From Pseudomonas putida (GTDB lineage: Bacteria; Pseudomonadota; Gammaproteobacteria; Pseudomonadales; Pseudomonadaceae), in the NCBI GenBank assembly GCA_041071465.1, contig CP163498.1:1261001-1325000 (forward strand): DNA of 64,000 nucleotides, in the 5' to 3' direction. Under the pieces are notes generated by a model. That model searched no databases, was not told the origin of the DNA, and worked only from the letters and a program-made list of their open reading frames with translations. Numbering within the stretch: the stretch's first letter is position 1; each line of letters starts with the position of its first letter. Below, piece by piece: positions 1 through 11,589 of the stretch. A program made the position numbers and the translations under genes.

Positions 1-1372
1 ATCGCTGAGTCGGCGCCCGCGAGTTCTGTGCCTCCTCGACCGCGTGGATAATCCGCGCCAATGTCGTATCGCTGGCCTTGGCCGTCACGCGGTACTCGAC
101 CGAGCCAGACTCGTTGACCGTGCCCGCATACACGGGGTCACCCACAGTCTTGTCCACGGGCAAGCTCTCACCGGTGATCGGAGCCTGATTGACCGCCGAA
201 CTCCCCGAGATCACCTCACCATCCAGGCCTATGCGCTCGCCTGGGCGCACGCGCACAATAGCCCACAGCTCAACACCTTTGACCTCGACCTCCCGCCAAC
301 TGCCATCGTGCTGCTGCACTGTGGCGCGGTCAGGCGTCAGATCAATCAGGCCTTTGATTGCATTGCGTGCGCGATCCAGGGATCTCGCCTCAACCCGCTC
401 GGCCAGCGTGAACAGCACCATGACCATCGCCGCTTCCGGCCATTGGCCAATGAGCGCCGCACCCGTGACAGCAATGCTCATCAGCGCATTGATGTTCAGG
501 TTCAGGTTACGCAGCGAAATCCAACCCTTCTTGTAGGTGGACGGACCTCCCAACGCGATGGCCAACAAGGCCATAAGGGCCACCACCCACTCAGGTGCGG
601 CGGCGGTGAAGTGCAGCACTTCCGAGAACACTGCGGCGATCCCGGCCAATCCAATGGTCCACCAGCGGCTTACGTGGGCATTGGGCGCTACAACCTTGGC
701 TGCCGAGTCGCTGCCCTGCCCAGACGAAGCCGCCGGCACGGCTTGCATGCCCAGTGCATGAATGGCGGCCACGATCTGGCTACTGTCAGCCAGCTCGTGC
801 CAGACACCCATCGTCCTGTTCATCATGTTGAATTCCAGGGCATGAATGCCGGTGACCTTCTTCAGTTTCGCTTCGATCATGGTCTGCTCGGTTGGGCAGC
901 ACATTTGGGCGATGCTGAATCTTTCGAACTGACCGCGCCGCTCTCCCGTGGGCGCACGCGATTCATCAACCTTCACATTAGCGCTGGCATGGACGAACAG
1001 CGGAGTAGAAGCGTTCGCGGCAGTTGCTGGCTCCGCCAGTGCATACAGCGTGGAGGACGATGCGGCTCGTGCAACCGGAGACGAAGCGCAACAGCCTGTC
1101 GCACAGCTCTCGACCGAGGACTGCTCAGTCTCAACCTTGCACGCCTCCCCTGAGGTGCAGCATGCATCAGCTTGTTCTTCCTGCTTGTCCGGTGCAGGGC
1201 TACCTACCGGCTCGGCTAACTTGTAAAGGCCAGACTCCTGGGCAGACAGCTTCGGCGAATTCCCCTGGCAGCAGGATGAGGATTGAGCATTCACATCAGC
1301 CGCTGCCGCTGGGTCGAACACTTCGACAGCGCCTTTGGTGTTGGAGGGTTTGTCACCGCAGCAGCTTTTCAT
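1..1372 (-). CDS. Heavy-metal P1B-type ATPase, Cys-rich N-terminus (3' part beyond window)
   Basis: Inner-membrane ATP-driven exporter of a soft divalent metal (Cd, Zn or Pb class). The gene runs leftward and leaves the window, so only about 457 residues are seen and no stop is reached. The ATG at 1372 follows an AGGA-type ribosome site. The N-terminus is unusual: several Cys pairs (CCGDK, SSCCQG, ACCTSG, CATGCC) spread over about 100 residues precede a heavy-metal-associated-like domain with an MCCPTEQ metal site near residue 157. Membrane segments and the actuator follow, with the phosphatase motif TGES and the sequence up to APTQR at the edge. The DKTGT phosphorylation site must lie outside. 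A MerR-type promoter at 1401-1431 sits just upstream, so it is probably the target of the MerR regulator at 3174. Metal specificity cannot be fixed because the metal-selecting membrane segments are missing. Confidence 0.9.
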   Translation of the reverse strand, partial: MKSCCGDKPSNTKGAVEVFDPAAAADVNAQSSSCCQGNSPKLSAQESGLYKLAEPVGSPAPDKQEEQADACCTSGEACKVETEQSSVESCATGCCASSPVARAASSSTLYALAEPATAANASTPLFVHASANVKVDESRAPTGERRGQFERFSIAQMCCPTEQTMIEAKLKKVTGIHALEFNMMNRTMGVWHELADSSQIVAAIHALGMQAVPAASSGQGSDSAAKVVAPNAHVSRWWTIGLAGIAAVFSEVLHFTAAAPEWVVALMALLAIALGGPSTYKKGWISLRNLNLNINALMSIAVTGAALIGQWPEAAMVMVLFTLAERVEARSLDRARNAIKGLIDLTPDRATVQQHDGSWREVEVKGVELWAIVRVRPGERIGLDGEVISGSSAVNQAPITGESLPVDKTVGDPVYAGTVNESGSVEYRVTAKASDTTLARIIHAVEEAQNSRAPTQR

Positions 1373-1400
1373 AGGCAGTTCCTGAGCATCGATGGACATC

Positions 1401-1431
1401 AGTAAACACCCTATAGCGACTATAGGGACAA
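1401..1431 (-). promoter_or_regulatory. MerR-family promoter/operator of the ATPase gene
   Basis: On the minus strand a -35 TTGTCC (1426-1431) and a -10 TTTACT (1401-1406) are separated by exactly 19 bp, the long spacer typical of MerR-activated promoters. The spacer carries the dyad CCTATAG-TCG-CTATAGG, like published CadR and PbrR operators. It lies 29 bp upstream of the ATPase start. Confidence 0.8.
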
Positions 1432-1458
1432 GGGGCATCGTTGACAGTTAGGTCACGC

Positions 1459-2103
1459 TCAGCGTGACTGGCTGATCTCGCTACGGATCAGGTCGTACAG
1501 CGGTTGCGCACCAAATGACAGCAGCGGCTTGCCATTCACGAAGAATGTCGGCGTGCCTTTGACCCCCAGTGTTTTGGCATCCTGAGTGTCTCGCTCGATG
1601 GCTGCGATGATGTCCGGCGACATCATGTGCGAGCGCGCTTTGTCGACGTCCAATCCGGCCAAGGCAGCGGCTTCCCACGCAGCCGCAGCCGTGGCGTCGT
1701 CATGCCATTGCGGCTGAGATTCCAGGACGGCTTCCAGCACAGGCGCAAATACACCCTGCTTGCGCGCAGCCTCCAGTAAGCGAATGGCCTCCTCAGAGCC
1801 AACGTGCAAGCGCACATAGCGCAGGACCAGCCTGACGTCCTCGGGGTGTTTGGCCATCATCTGTTTGACGATCGGATAGAACGCCCGGCAGCTTTCACAT
1901 GATGGGTCGAAGAACTCCACAATGGTGACTGGAGCCTTGGCGGGCCCGAAACTGGGTGCATTGAAACGCAGCAGCGCGCTGGTGGATTGCACCGGCACGG
2001 CCACCTCCGGTGCGGGCTCTTTACCTTTGTAGATGAATGCAGCCGCCAGGAAACCCGCGATGGCAAGGAGGCTGATGATGATGACCGCAGTGCGTCTGCT
2101 CAT
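1459..2103 (-). CDS. DsbA-family thiol:disulfide oxidoreductase, membrane-anchored
   Basis: Thioredoxin-fold protein expected to act in the periplasm. The chosen ATG at 2103 gives 214 residues beginning MSRRTAVIII; it overlaps the dsbB stop as ATGA, which favours it over longer starts. Residues about 6-24 form one hydrophobic anchor or uncleaved signal. The active site is CESC inside FFDPSCESC, and the cis-proline loop is GTPTFFVNG near the C-terminus. It is translationally coupled to the dsbB-type gene upstream, so the two probably form a donor-oxidase pair. A metal-ATPase gene follows 86 bp downstream, suggesting that the redox pair serves metal handling, for example folding or Cys protection in periplasmic metal proteins. 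That role is inference. Confidence 0.85.
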   Translation of the reverse strand: MSRRTAVIIISLLAIAGFLAAAFIYKGKEPAPEVAVPVQSTSALLRFNAPSFGPAKAPVTIVEFFDPSCESCRAFYPIVKQMMAKHPEDVRLVLRYVRLHVGSEEAIRLLEAARKQGVFAPVLEAVLESQPQWHDDATAAAAWEAAALAGLDVDKARSHMMSPDIIAAIERDTQDAKTLGVKGTPTFFVNGKPLLSFGAQPLYDLIRSEISQSR

Positions 2104-2537
2104 GGTTTGGCGTTCCGACGAAGAAGCAAGAGAAGAATGATCAGGAGGGTGAATGCAGCCAGCGAGAGTGAGGGCAAGGGCAGTACGCCCATCATCGTCA
2201 TGTCCACTCCTGAGCATGAAGGACCTGTGCCGCAGGGCTTGATGGCTTCCGGGATGACGGCGAAGTACAAAAGGTTGTGATACAGGGCTGCAAGCCAACC
2301 CGCGGCTGCGAGTGGTACGGCATAGCGCCAGATGTCCGAATCACACCGTACCGTCGCGACGGCAAGCATGATGGCCAGCGGGAACATGAACGCTCGTTGA
2401 TACCAGCACAACACGCAGGGCTCCTGCCCCATAACTTCACCCACGAACAGCACTACCAGCGTCGAAACGAGTGCCAGCAACCAAGCCGTGAACAGCAGCC
2501 CGGCGTCGCTCGGTAACGTTTTTGATGTTGCATCCAT
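2100..2537 (-). CDS. DsbB/BdbC-type disulfide bond formation protein B
   Basis: Quinone-linked inner-membrane oxidase that re-oxidises a DsbA-type partner. The product is about 145 residues with four hydrophobic segments. The first Cys pair is CVLC in the CVLCWYQR motif of the family, the second is in the periplasmic loop (CGTGPSC). I chose the ATG at 2537; a TTG start 13 codons upstream is possible but has no better ribosome site. The stop overlaps the DsbA-like start (ATGA). A MerR-type operator lies at about 2603-2633, upstream of the gene, so this pair may have its own metal-induced promoter inside the leftward cluster. Confidence 0.85.
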   Translation of the reverse strand: MDATSKTLPSDAGLLFTAWLLALVSTLVVLFVGEVMGQEPCVLCWYQRAFMFPLAIMLAVATVRCDSDIWRYAVPLAAAGWLAALYHNLLYFAVIPEAIKPCGTGPSCSGVDMTMMGVLPLPSLSLAAFTLLIILLLLLRRNAKP

Positions 2538-2602
2538 AGAGAGAAGCCCGGTCGAGTTCTGAGGCGGAATCGACAATCAACACTGTCGAGGGTCTGAGTA
2601 TA

Positions 2603-2633
2603 AGCATCAGGGTTCTAGCGGCTATAAGGTCAA
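2603..2633 (-). promoter_or_regulatory. MerR-type operator upstream of dsbB-like gene
   Basis: On the minus strand TTGACC (2628-2633) is followed by TTATAGCCGCTAGAACCCT, an imperfect dyad nearly identical to the operator at 3138-3168. The -10 element is not clear. Probably bound by the MerR regulator at 3174. Confidence 0.6.
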
Positions 2634-2652
2634 CCCTGGTGCTCTGTGCGTA

Positions 2653-3080
2653 TCACTGACTTGCCCGGGCCTCCCAGTACGCCTGGAGTTGGCAGTTGAG
2701 TAAGCAGACTACGATCAGAACCGCGAGCAATGCCGAAGGCAGCGGCCCTATGGTTTCGCCGGCATGTCGAACCCAGCGGATGTTACCCTCTGCTGGGCCA
2801 ATGTCCGGCTGCAAATACACCAGCAGATCGAAGAGGCCAGCGTGCCTGCTGCTGCCGCTGAGAGTAGCCCCCGATAAAGGGCGCTCTGGCCGTGGCGATA
2901 CAGCGCTGTCGACGCCAGCCACAGGATTGGCACGAGCAGCATCAACTGAACAAGACAAATCACCCCAGGCGCTTGAGCCAACACCACTTCCTGCCCCCAG
3001 AGCATCACATTCAGCGCCAACGCGAGAAACCAAGCGGCCACAAGCAGCCCTCGCGGCAAACGTGTCGCCCCACTACTCAC
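2653..3080 (-). pseudogene. DsbB-like membrane protein, frameshifted
   Basis: Two overlapping frames join into one 142-residue protein if one base is added near 2845. The first frame (GTG start at 3080) covers residues up to SAAAAG. The second continues HAGLFDLLVYLQPDIGP to the stop at 2653. Hydrophobic pattern and several positions follow the neighbouring DsbB (LLVAAWFLALAL against LLFTAWLLALVS; IGPLPSALLAVL against VLPLPSLSLAAF), but the catalytic CxxC is reduced to GVIC and the second Cys pair is not kept. It is therefore either a decayed duplicate of dsbB or a diverged membrane partner with a new role. It is the first gene leftward of the MerR operator. The frameshift may be a sequencing error. 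Confidence 0.5.
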
Positions 3081-3137
3081 AAGGACATAGATCCGCGCCG
3101 TACTTCATGCAGTTCGCTCCCTCAAGTCGGTTCGCGT

Positions 3138-3168
3138 AGACTCAGGGTTATAGCAACTATAAGGTCAA
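3138..3168. promoter_or_regulatory. MerR-type operator between the regulator and the dsb cluster
   Basis: Minus strand: TTGACC (3163-3168) then TTATAGTTGCTATAACCCT, a dyad of the CadR/PbrR type. The -10 for the leftward side is weak (GAGTCT at 19 bp). On the plus strand TATAAG at 3158-3163 could be the -10 for the regulator gene, so the site would serve both directions. Confidence 0.65.
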
Positions 3169-3173
3169 GCTCC

Positions 3174-3584
3174 ATGAGCGAAACAACGTTGAGCATCGGT
3201 GAACTGGCCAAGGCGACGCAGACGAAGGCCGTGACCATCCGTTACTACGAGCAGCTCGGGCTGCTGCCGCCAAGTGGCCGCACCGCCGCGGGCTACCGGA
3301 TCTACGGGGAAGCTGAGCGTGACAGGCTGCTGTTTGTGCGCCGCAGCCGTGGCCTGGGTTTCACCCTCGATGATGTCCGTGAGCTTCTGGGGTTCGCTGA
3401 CCACCGCGAAGCGTCCTGTGCGGCCGTGGACGCGAAGGTCGCCCAACAATTGAGTCAGGTGAAAAGCCGCATACGCGACCTGAAAGCCCTTGAGGCTGAA
3501 TTGCAGCGGCTGCTGGGATGTTGCAAAGGCGGTGTGATCGAAGAGTGTCGCATCATCGAGTCGCTGACCCGGCACGACTGCTGA
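3174..3584 (+). CDS. MerR-family metal-responsive regulator (CadR/PbrR/ZntR group)
   Basis: Dimeric transcription activator that untwists promoters with 19-20 bp spacers when it binds metal. The product has 136 residues. The N-terminal winged helix-turn-helix reads LSIGELAKATQTKAVTIRYY with the usual GYRIY wing. A long dimer helix follows, and a C-terminal metal loop carries LLGCCKGG and EECRII. Cys residues fall at about 82, 116, 117, 125 and 136; the 82/117/125 spacing resembles the three-Cys sites of ZntR, CadR and PbrR rather than MerR itself. Three similar operators at 3138, 2603 and 1401 all lie upstream of leftward genes, which makes this cluster its probable regulon. Whether it senses Cd, Pb or Zn cannot be read from sequence alone. 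Confidence 0.9.
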   Translation: MSETTLSIGELAKATQTKAVTIRYYEQLGLLPPSGRTAAGYRIYGEAERDRLLFVRRSRGLGFTLDDVRELLGFADHREASCAAVDAKVAQQLSQVKSRIRDLKALEAELQRLLGCCKGGVIEECRIIESLTRHDC

Positions 3585-3591
3585 CTCTTGT

Positions 3592-5027
3592 TCAGCAACG
3601 GAAGCGCAGGCTGGCTCGGGTGCCTTGCGGTTCGAGGTTGAGCAACGTCGCCTCGCCGCCAAAATGCTCCATCACCTGGCTGACCATGAACAGGCCGATG
3701 CCCAGGCCACCCTGCTTGGTGGTGTAGAACGATTTGAACGCGGATATCTCCTGCTGACGGGAAATCCCGGGGCCGGTGTCGTCAATCAACAGAAGTGCTT
3801 CGGCGGTGCCTGAGCGCTTTAGCGACAAGCGCAATTCTCCGCCCTCTGGCATCGCCTCGATCGCATTGGCCAGCACACTGTTGAGGACCTGTCCCAGCAA
3901 CAAGGTGTGACTGATCACCTCGACCTTACCGCTGATCGCCAGCGTAGTGCGAATCCGCGATTGCTGAAGCTGTGCCTCGAAACTGCTCACCGCCTCACGG
4001 GTGATGGCCACCAGGTCCACGGATTCTGCCTCGCCGCGCAGCGACCGCAGGTATTGCAGCAGATCATTCACCCACCCCGACATCCGGTCGACCTGCGCAA
4101 TGATATCCGCGATGTTTCCAACGGCTGGCTGACTTGGCATGACCTGTGCCAGTTCCGCACTGCTGCGGATGCTTGCCAATGGGTTGCGCAGACTGTGTGC
4201 GACTGCGGTGGACATCTCCACCAAGCCGGCATACGTCTTGTTTGCCACCAACTGGTCCTGCTGCTCGGTCAGCAGTCGCGCCGCTCGCCACACGATCCAG
4301 AACAGACCGAAGTAGATTGCCATCCCACCCAGTGCTGTTGCGGCCCAGATCAGCCTGCGACCGCGCTCCAACCGCTCGAAGAGATCGACTGGCTCCTTGT
4401 AGATCTCGACCATCGCCAAGACCTTGCCTTGATCATCCAGCAAGGGAATGTAGTTCTCGACGAAGAACATTTTCGGTGACCGAGTGAACTGTTGCTCTGG
4501 TTTGCCAGGCTCGACTTCGTCGTACCGGGCACTGACTCGCCCCCTGAGCGAAAAGCGCTATCCAGCACGCTATCGTGTTCAAGCTTGCGGCCCACCAATT
4601 GAGGGTTGGTGGACCAGATGACCTCTTTGTCCGGCGAGAAGATGGTGGCCAACAGAAGGTCTGGAAGGTTGGACAGGTGATCGAGAAACTCTAATCGCGC
4701 CCGCTGACGATTCTCTGCGGTGCCCCGCGTGAGCATGCCGTAACGCACAGCGGACAAGACGTCACCCATCTTCATCCCCGTCAGGTCATGGTGACGAATT
4801 TCACCAACGGCGATCGACTGGATGAATTGAGCCGAAAGCAACGCATCGCGTTCCAAGCTTTCATTGACCAGAAAGCGCGTTGAAAACCCGGCAAGGCCGA
4901 GAGCCACCGCGCCGATGATGATGAAACTGGTCAGCGAGAAACGCAGCATCAGGTTGAGCGGTTCAGAACGCTCAGGAGGCCTCGCCCGAAATTGCCAGGT
5001 GCGCATCCGTCCAGAAAACAATCCCAT
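3592..5027 (-). pseudogene. Sensor histidine kinase, frameshifted; no partner regulator nearby
   Basis: Membrane sensor kinase of 478 residues once one base is added to the run of five G (minus strand) at 4540-4544. The first frame starts at the ATG at 5027, 5 bases after a perfect AGGAGG, and runs to SGG. The second continues RVSARYDEVEPGKPEQQF and on to the stop at 3592. Order: membrane helix near residue 30, periplasmic sensor, second helix, then H-box VAHSLRNPLASI, N-box NAIEAM and G-boxes DDTGPGI and GLGIGLF. It ends 8 bp from the convergent MerR gene. No response regulator adjoins it: the 690 bp upstream hold no gene. It could be an orphan kinase, or its partner was lost with the left-hand DNA. 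The break looks like a homopolymer error. Confidence 0.8.
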
Positions 5028-5717
5028 CACGCCTCCTGGTCCTCGGCAGGTCCTTAGCAGGTGCCGGCCGAGAAAGTTGCTAATTCACCTCCCCTATACA
5101 TGGGGAAAAGAATGGGCTTACCCAGTATTGGGGGATATCTCCATCGCAGCATTACTGCAATCTTCACGTTCTGGCTAAGAAAGCTGTTCACCGGTCATAG
5201 AAACCTTCAATTTTCGCACTCTGCGAAGCAACGTAAAAGCAGGCGCACTGAGGATCAGCAAATCCGATGCCAGAAGAGGACTCGCCGGAATATGGAGAAG
5301 ATTTAGCCAAGCCCCCGCTCCAAGTCTTCCGGTCTAAGTAAAATCAACTTGATCTCCGCAACGAGATGGCTGTTACGGCTTTGGAAGTGGTTGATCATCT
5401 TCCATCGGCAGCTGGTACCACTCTCGCCCATGCTGTCTGACCGCGATGGCAAGCTAGGCAACGTCATTTTCCTGAATCTCTGCGGCAAACATATCAGTGA
5501 CAAGCGCCATCGTTCCGGGCCTACCCCCTTGGTTTTAACCAAGACCGCTGGTTTAGATACCCGGACGGATCGTAAAAATCAGCATGCCCGGATAGCCTGG
5601 CGGCGCGATGTCATCGGACAGGGATGCGCCAGCTCAGGGACTGTTCACCAAGCTGGGCACCAGCAGCGATAAAAAGCGCCGTTCTCTATGTCGACAGGGA
5701 CATTTTTATAATGAAAA
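5028..5717. other. 690 bp with no supported gene
   Basis: Open frames on both strands here are short, overlap antisense to each other and show no family motif or ribosome site. One plus-strand stretch around 5363-5440 vaguely resembles the end of a tyrosine recombinase, but I do not trust it. A small dyad CCCC-TATACAT-GGGG sits near 5092-5107. The stretch probably holds remnants left by insertion of the flanking blocks. Confidence 0.4.
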
Positions 5718-7715
5718 TTAGGTGCCTTTAGGGTAGGCCAACAGACGTAAGGCGTTGAATACTACCAACAGTGTTGAGCCCTCATGGATCGCAACAGCAG
5801 CGCCAATGCTCAAACCCATGATGGTTGACGGAACGAGGATGGCCACAATCCCCAAGCTGACGAACAGGTTCTGGCGAATGATCGATCGCGTGTGACGGCT
5901 CAGCCCCACCGCAAAGGGGAGTTGCCTGATGTCGTCAGCCATAAGCGCGATATCAGCCGTTTCCAGAGCCACATCGGATCCCGCAGCTCCCATTGCGATG
6001 CCCACGCTTGAGTTGGCCATGGCAGGGGCATCATTCACGCCGTCACCCACCATAGCTACACTGGAGCTAAGGCGGAGATTCTTGATGGCTTTGACCTTGT
6101 CCTCCGGCATCAGGTCTCCCCAAGCCTCATCCAAGCCAACTTGTCTGGCTACAGCTTCCGCAACGCGGTTGTGGTCACCAGAAATCATGACCATACGGCC
6201 GATGCCCATCTCTCTGAGTTTTTGGAGTGCCTCTTTGGCTCCCTCTCGGGGGGTATCCAGTAACCCGATAGCGCCCAGATCCTTGTCGGCGCGACGTACC
6301 ACCATGGTAGTGCGGCCCGACTGACGCAGACGCTCTGCAGCCTCCAAGGCTGCTTTGCTCAGTGCGGGAACACCATCAGTACCGAACATCTCGACCTTGC
6401 CAATCCAGACGAACTGCCCATCAAGCTCAGCACGCACGCCGCGACCAATCATGTTGGTCATGTTCTTGGCTTGGAATCGGCGCCATGTGCCAATCATCTC
6501 TTCACCGTCACGCACAATTGCCGCAGCCAGCGGGTGGTCGCTCATCGACTCCACTGCGATGGCGACGTTTAGTAAATCCTCAATCTGCGTACCGCCTACG
6601 GGTATTACATCGGTGATACGTGGGCGCCCTTCGGTCAGGGTACCGGTCTTGTCGAATGCCATGGCATTCAAGGAGCCAAGCTCTTCAAGCGGCGCACCGC
6701 CCTTGATCAGTACCCCACCACGAGCTGCCCTGGCGATGCCCGATAGAATGGCGCTTGGTGTTGCGATCGCAAGCGCGCAGGGGCTGGCTGCAACCAGTAC
6801 GGCCATCGCCCGGTAGAACGAGTCACGGAACGGCTCGTCAAGGAAAATGCCGGCAAAGATCAACCCTACCACTAGCAGCAAAACTAACGGGACGAATACG
6901 CGTTGAAAGCGGTCCGTGAATCGCTGGGTCGGTGACTTCCTGACCTCCGCTTCACTGACCATCTTGATGACCCGCGCCAGAGTACTTTCAGTGGAGCGAC
7001 GTGTTACCTCAACTTCGATGAGCGTTTCGCCATTGATGGTACCGGCGAAGACTTTGGAGGCTGCGTCCACTGCATCTGGCTTGCTCCGTGCGAGTTCAGC
7101 ATCAACTACAGGCTGCTTGTCAACGGGGACGCTCTCACCGGTCACCGGCGCCTGGTTAATGCTTGAGGAGCCTACAACCACAAAGCCATCGGCAGGCAGG
7201 CGGTCATTGGGACGCACGATGACAACGTCACCGGGAACGAGAAGCTCCACCGGCATTTCCTGCGTTCCGTTTGTTCTGCGTACGATAGCGGTGGCCGGTG
7301 CGAGCTTGGACAGAGCCTCAATCGCTTTCTTCGCCCGCCCCATCGCGTAGCTTTCAAGGGAATGCCCCAAACTGAACAGGAACAGCAGCAGAGCCCCCTC
7401 CGCCCAGGCGCCAATGCTCGCGGCACCGGCTGCGGCGAGAAGCATTAGCGAATCGATGTCAAAGCGTTTCTGGCGGATATTGCTGATCGCTTCCTTGGTG
7501 GTGAACCATCCACCGAAAACGTAGGCCGACACGTACAAAACCAGCTGTAGTCGATCAATTAGGTCGAGTTTTCCTGCGAGGGCTCCGGCCCCCAGGAGAG
7601 CACCACAGATCAGCGCGAAAATCAGCTCGGTGTTCATGCCAAAAATGCCGCCATGCTCATGGCTATGACCTTCATGCCCGGCTTGATCATCAGGGCGTTC
7701 AATCAAACTCTTCAT
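5718..7715 (-). CDS. P1B-type heavy-metal ATPase, P1B-4-like (Zn/Cd/Co class)
   Basis: Inner-membrane metal-exporting ATPase of 665 residues. The N-terminus has a short His-rich tail (HEGHSHEHGG) instead of a heavy-metal-associated domain. Visible in order: TGES in the actuator near residue 196, SPCALAIATPS in the metal-binding membrane segment, DKTGTLTEGRP phosphorylation site, SDHPLAAAI nucleotide motif, GDGVNDAPA hinge, and HEGSTLLVV in the last membrane region. SPC with HEGST and no N-terminal metal domain is the pattern of the P1B-4 group (CzcP/CoaT types). The start at 7715 has a good AAGGGACG ribosome site. It lies downstream of the DUF2790 gene and czcCBA on the same strand but is separated by a terminator, so it must have its own promoter. 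In C. metallidurans a CzcP pump boosts Czc efflux; the same teamwork is likely here. Confidence 0.9.
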   Translation of the reverse strand: MKSLIERPDDQAGHEGHSHEHGGIFGMNTELIFALICGALLGAGALAGKLDLIDRLQLVLYVSAYVFGGWFTTKEAISNIRQKRFDIDSLMLLAAAGAASIGAWAEGALLLFLFSLGHSLESYAMGRAKKAIEALSKLAPATAIVRRTNGTQEMPVELLVPGDVVIVRPNDRLPADGFVVVGSSSINQAPVTGESVPVDKQPVVDAELARSKPDAVDAASKVFAGTINGETLIEVEVTRRSTESTLARVIKMVSEAEVRKSPTQRFTDRFQRVFVPLVLLLVVGLIFAGIFLDEPFRDSFYRAMAVLVAASPCALAIATPSAILSGIARAARGGVLIKGGAPLEELGSLNAMAFDKTGTLTEGRPRITDVIPVGGTQIEDLLNVAIAVESMSDHPLAAAIVRDGEEMIGTWRRFQAKNMTNMIGRGVRAELDGQFVWIGKVEMFGTDGVPALSKAALEAAERLRQSGRTTMVVRRADKDLGAIGLLDTPREGAKEALQKLREMGIGRMVMISGDHNRVAEAVARQVGLDEAWGDLMPEDKVKAIKNLRLSSSVAMVGDGVNDAPAMANSSVGIAMGAAGSDVALETADIALMADDIRQLPFAVGLSRHTRSIIRQNLFVSLGIVAILVPSTIMGLSIGAAVAIHEGSTLLVVFNALRLLAYPKGT

Positions 7716-7854
7716 AACTCGTCCCTTCTGGGGTCAAGGCTTCCAATTGCCCTCTGCAGTTGGGAGCCGTCGCTATTAATTAGCTAACATCTAATGCACG
7801 GTTTGCCCGGGCCCAGGCGTTAACATTCCGAACCTATGGTGGTATCGGGCGTAA

Positions 7855-7885
7855 TAAAAAATGCCAGGCGCTGCCTGGCATTTAT
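7855..7885 (-). terminator. Rho-independent terminator after the DUF2790 gene
   Basis: Minus strand shows ATGCCAGGC-AGC-GCCTGGCAT followed by TTTTT, 33 bp past the stop of the gene at 7918. Confidence 0.85.
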
Positions 7886-7917
7886 GAATGCTCTAGTTGT
7901 TCTGTTCAACTTGCTTA

Positions 7918-8241
7918 CTACTTGTTGTTGATACATTGCGAATACATCGAGTAACGAACGGTCTTGAGCGTGCCCTGGGAGTCCTCGAAGGTCATCAACC
8001 GTGGGTAGACTTGGCAAGTACGGGGGTCCTGCGACTGACGCACGAACTTAGCAACGTCTATCTTCATACCATATTTGTAATCCTGAATCTCTGGCATTGG
8101 CTTGCCATTCTTCTCTGCGTACGTAGCCACTGCGGTCTGGTGTTCCTTGGTGTATTGCAGCTGCTTGCTCTCGGAGAAAGTGTTGGCCTGCGAAGCCATC
8201 GAGAAAACAACAAGTGCAGCAGCGATAATTATCTTTTTCAT
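7918..8241 (-). CDS. DUF2790 family small secreted protein
   Basis: A 107-residue exported protein of a family found mostly in Pseudomonas, usually next to metal genes; its molecular role is unknown. The signal peptide is MKKIIIAAALVVFSMASQA with cleavage probably after SQA. The family core is visible as YKYGMKIDVAK, MTFEDSQG and a final C, with the two Cys near the end probably forming a disulfide. A second member is at 32512, sharing YRYGMELDVAKVI and MTYEDSTG. A CzcR-like site at 8312-8330 lies about 75 bp upstream of the start, so it is probably induced with the czc genes. Bounded by terminators on both sides, it is a single-gene unit. Confidence 0.85.
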   Translation of the reverse strand: MKKIIIAAALVVFSMASQANTFSESKQLQYTKEHQTAVATYAEKNGKPMPEIQDYKYGMKIDVAKFVRQSQDPRTCQVYPRLMTFEDSQGTLKTVRYSMYSQCINNK

Positions 8242-8311
8242 AAAACCCTCTCAATTTCAAATCTTCTCGGGCATAACCTTAGCAATGCATAGGCATCACC
8301 GGCATGACGAG

Positions 8312-8330
8312 AAACTTACAATTTTGAAAG
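8312..8330. promoter_or_regulatory. CzcR-like box upstream of DUF2790 gene
   Basis: AAACTTACAATTTTGAAAG matches the TTACAATTTCGT-like element that recurs at 14304, 14431 and 16303 in this metal block. It is the weakest of the four. Confidence 0.45.
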
Positions 8331-8354
8331 GTAAGTGCATCTACTTCACTTTAA

Positions 8355-8388
8355 ACAAAAAAGCCCACAACACGTGTTGTGGGCTTCT
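8355..8388 (-). terminator. Terminator after czcA
   Basis: Perfect stem AAGCCCACAACAC/GTGTTGTGGGCTT followed on the minus strand by TTTTTTGTTT, just past the czcA stop at 8404. Confidence 0.85.
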
Positions 8389-8403
8389 CTCTAGCGGAGG
8401 CTG

Positions 8404-11571
<3,168 letters not shown>

Positions 11572-11589
11572 TCATCCTGTCAGTTCGCA

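Noticed and set aside
44..1374. Long open frames on the plus strand over the left-edge ATPase
   Set aside because: They are antisense shadows of a GC-rich gene; the minus strand gives a clear P1B ATPase that simply has no stop inside the window.
5349..5672. Plus-strand frame and a stretch faintly like a recombinase C-terminus (DLRNEM)
   Set aside because: No catalytic Arg/His/Tyr set, stops soon after, and no ribosome site.
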